25,068 bases of DNA, taken from NCBI GenBank assembly GCA_937892315.1, contig CALAVF010000144.1, forward strand, positions 1 to 25,068. The letters are read 5' to 3'. Below are positions 23,689 through 25,068 of this stretch, piece by piece. Both the position numbers and the translations under genes were made by a program. The notes below the pieces were generated by a model. That model made no database searches. It had not been told where the DNA came from and saw only the letters and a list, made by a program, of their open reading frames with translations. The stretch is from an uncultured Prevotellaceae bacterium (GTDB lineage Bacteria; Bacteroidota; Bacteroidia; Bacteroidales; Bacteroidaceae). Position 1 is the first letter of the stretch, and every line of letters starts with the position of its first letter.

Positions 23689-24618
23689 TTAGTCCTCCTG
23701 ATATTTGTTTCTGCGAAAGTTCAGAGACTTTCTGTTATGCTTTTTGATGAATTCGTTGGGTGACAAACCCGTGATTCGCTTGAAAAACCTGCCGAAGAAA
23801 CTTTGGCTGGGGAAGTTGAATTCCTTGCTGATGGTTTTGATCTTGTGCTCGTTGATGTACAACACCTGTTTGATAGCATGTGTCACATATTGGTCAATCA
23901 CTACAGAAGCGGAAAAGCCCGTGACGGTTTGCGAGATGGTTGACAGGTACTTAGGTGTGATGTCGAGAGCCTTTGCATAAGATTGCACCGAGCGTTCTTG
24001 CTTATACTTTTTGCTGAGTGTTTTGAGAAATTCGTTGAACAGGTGATACTGCTTGGAAGTCTTCGTGTGCGTGATGATGTCTTCAGCCTTTGCCATCGAG
24101 AAGAGTTTGGCAATGTATGCTGTTTGGTAAGCACGTAGCACAATTTCTTTCATGACGTAGTTGGGGCGATCGTGCTCACTCTTGATTCGTTGATAGCAAC
24201 TCAGCAGTGCATTCGTCGTTTCTTGATTCAGGTGCAGATGATAGAACATGAATGCTCTGATGGGGAGTTTCTGACCGATTTTGCTATGGTCATAGATGTC
24301 GTTCATGATGTAACTGCGGGTCAGGAAAGAGAAATACAGGCATTTCGACTCCTGAATGGTTATCCTCATGCAAGGCAAAATGGCAAGATACTCATTTGAA
24401 TGTATTTCTATTTCTGTGCATCCCACGATGGCGTGCAATGTTCCTCTGAGCACAATTATCACGTAAACATAATCCTCGTTGTATCGCTCTTGGCGAGCAT
24501 GAATCATCGGATTAGTTTTCTCTTCCAGATTATCCATAATCATGTACTTGTCTTCAAATGAAGAAAAGTACACATCCTTTGAATGTTCTTTCGTGATAAG
24601 GTTTTGTGAGTTTATCAT
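23689..24618 (-). CDS. AraC-family transcriptional regulator (distal of a tandem pair)
   Basis: 309 residues from ATG 24618. The in-frame ATG at 24666 is less likely because it would overlap the FHA gene end by 35 bp. The architecture matches the neighbouring regulator: cupin-like N-terminus (LHAIVGCTEIEIHSNEYLAILP) and a C-terminal AraC domain with SYAKALDITPKYLSTIS and IKTISKEFNFPSQSFFGRFFKRITGLSPNEF. The two proteins align over their whole length with modest identity, indicating an old tandem duplication. It lies 13 bp after the FHA gene stop. Its C-terminal tail is basic (KKHNRKSLNFRRNKYQED). Effector is not identifiable. Confidence 0.87.
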   Translation of the reverse strand: MINSQNLITKEHSKDVYFSSFEDKYMIMDNLEEKTNPMIHARQERYNEDYVYVIIVLRGTLHAIVGCTEIEIHSNEYLAILPCMRITIQESKCLYFSFLTRSYIMNDIYDHSKIGQKLPIRAFMFYHLHLNQETTNALLSCYQRIKSEHDRPNYVMKEIVLRAYQTAYIAKLFSMAKAEDIITHTKTSKQYHLFNEFLKTLSKKYKQERSVQSYAKALDITPKYLSTISQTVTGFSASVVIDQYVTHAIKQVLYINEHKIKTISKEFNFPSQSFFGRFFKRITGLSPNEFIKKHNRKSLNFRRNKYQED

Positions 24619-24631
24619 GTGTAGATTGATA

Positions 24632-25035
24632 TTAGTTAGTTGGCAACTCTGTTTCTTTGGCTGCACGTAAAATTAACGTGGTTGCCCCAATGGTGATGAT
24701 GGCTCCGTCTTCCAGATTGATGCGGTCTGTATCTCGCAAGATTTCATTCATGTAGAAGGTGCCGGTGTCGCTCGGAGCGTCACGCAGAATGTACTGCAAC
24801 TTTCCTTGCTTGTTTCGTTTCACCGTAATGACACAATGAAATGTGTCGATACTGGGGTCTCGTGTTTCTATGGGTTTGTTGATGTTTGTTCCTTTCAGAT
24901 ATCTGCCAAATTCGTTTTCGCCGAAATCGAGAGGGATGACTTGCTTGTATGCGAACTTGTTTTCTACCACCACAATGCTGCCGAAGTCTTGGTTAAACGC
25001 CTGCTCATCAAGGGTTTTCTCCTCGTGGCGGTTGG
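24632..25035 (-). CDS. FHA-domain protein, 5' end cut by the contig edge
   Basis: The frame is open from the edge of the genomic sequence to the stop at 24632. A GTG at 24973 is only an internal valine codon: the same frame continues upstream through EKTLDEQAFNQDFGSIVVVE to the adapter. The C-terminal ~90 residues are a forkhead-associated fold: VIPLDFGENEFGR (strand with the Gly-Arg), DPSIDTFHCVITV (the S-x2-H motif variant), then TFYMNEI (the final N position) and LEDGAIITIGATTLIL. FHA domains bind phosphothreonine peptides. Whether a kinase partner or zinc ribbon precedes it cannot be seen. It is probably the first visible gene of the unit leading into the AraC pair. Confidence 0.75.
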
Positions 25036-25068
25036 AGATCGGAAAGAGCGTCGTGTAGGGAAAGAGTG
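25036..25068. other. Illumina sequencing adapter remnant at contig end
   Basis: The last 33 bases match the reverse complement of the Illumina TruSeq universal adapter: AGATCGGAAGAGCG with one additional A, followed by TCGTGTAGGGAAAGAGTG. This is not biological sequence; genomic DNA ends at about 25035. Confidence 0.95.

Noticed and set aside
24971..24973. GTG as start of the FHA protein
   Set aside because: The frame continues upstream with coding-like sequence to the adapter boundary and no ribosome-binding site precedes the GTG, so the gene is simply cut.

Overview
The window looks like the end of a contig from a Bacteroidales bacterium, most likely a Prevotella-like member of the Prevotellaceae. 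The evidence is a gldL-gldM-gldN type IX secretion block, BspA-type leucine-rich repeats, promoters of the Bacteroidota form TTG-N20-TAnnTTTG, a thrA-apgM-thrC operon with no thrB, a Bacteroidota HU-related protein and a DUF4924-type protein. The right edge (25036-25068) reads as Illumina adapter, so this is an assembled, probably metagenomic or draft, contig.

Layout. 1-803 (minus) is the 5' part of a secreted BspA-like LRR protein, divergent from an S4-domain Hsp15-like gene (909-1283); two overlapping back-to-back promoters lie between them. A DUF4924-like gene follows, then a six-copy 8-bp tandem repeat. Next is a striking open frame (1831-2940) in which the first ~75 residues of endonuclease III run in frame into the C-terminal two thirds of GldK. 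gldL, gldM and gldN follow in a tight operon. A 640-bp non-coding stretch (6461-7104) holds 34-bp inverted repeats, a 24-bp tandem array and an AT-only tract, and ends in a good promoter for thrA.

7105-12202 is a threonine operon: bifunctional aspartokinase/homoserine dehydrogenase, an ApgM-family protein that probably takes the homoserine kinase step, and threonine synthase. A 7TM-HD phosphodiesterase (PgpH type) follows. Then come two SGNH hydrolase-like proteins and an MBOAT acyltransferase, overlapping or nearly abutting, which look like a module for O-acylating an exported glycan. The MBOAT gene carries an in-frame palindromic repeat element.

From 18524 rightwards all genes are on the minus strand: an HU-related DNA-binding protein, an ECF sigma factor with its membrane anti-sigma factor, an NhaA antiporter (with a clear terminator), two adjacent paralogous AraC-type regulators, and an FHA-domain protein cut by the contig end. 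No tRNA, rRNA, CRISPR array, IS transposase or phage gene was recognised. The most noteworthy points are the nth-gldK fusion (real deletion or assembly chimera), the palindromic element inside the MBOAT gene, the three-unit 23-bp-period palindrome at 19114-19180, and the adapter at the right end.
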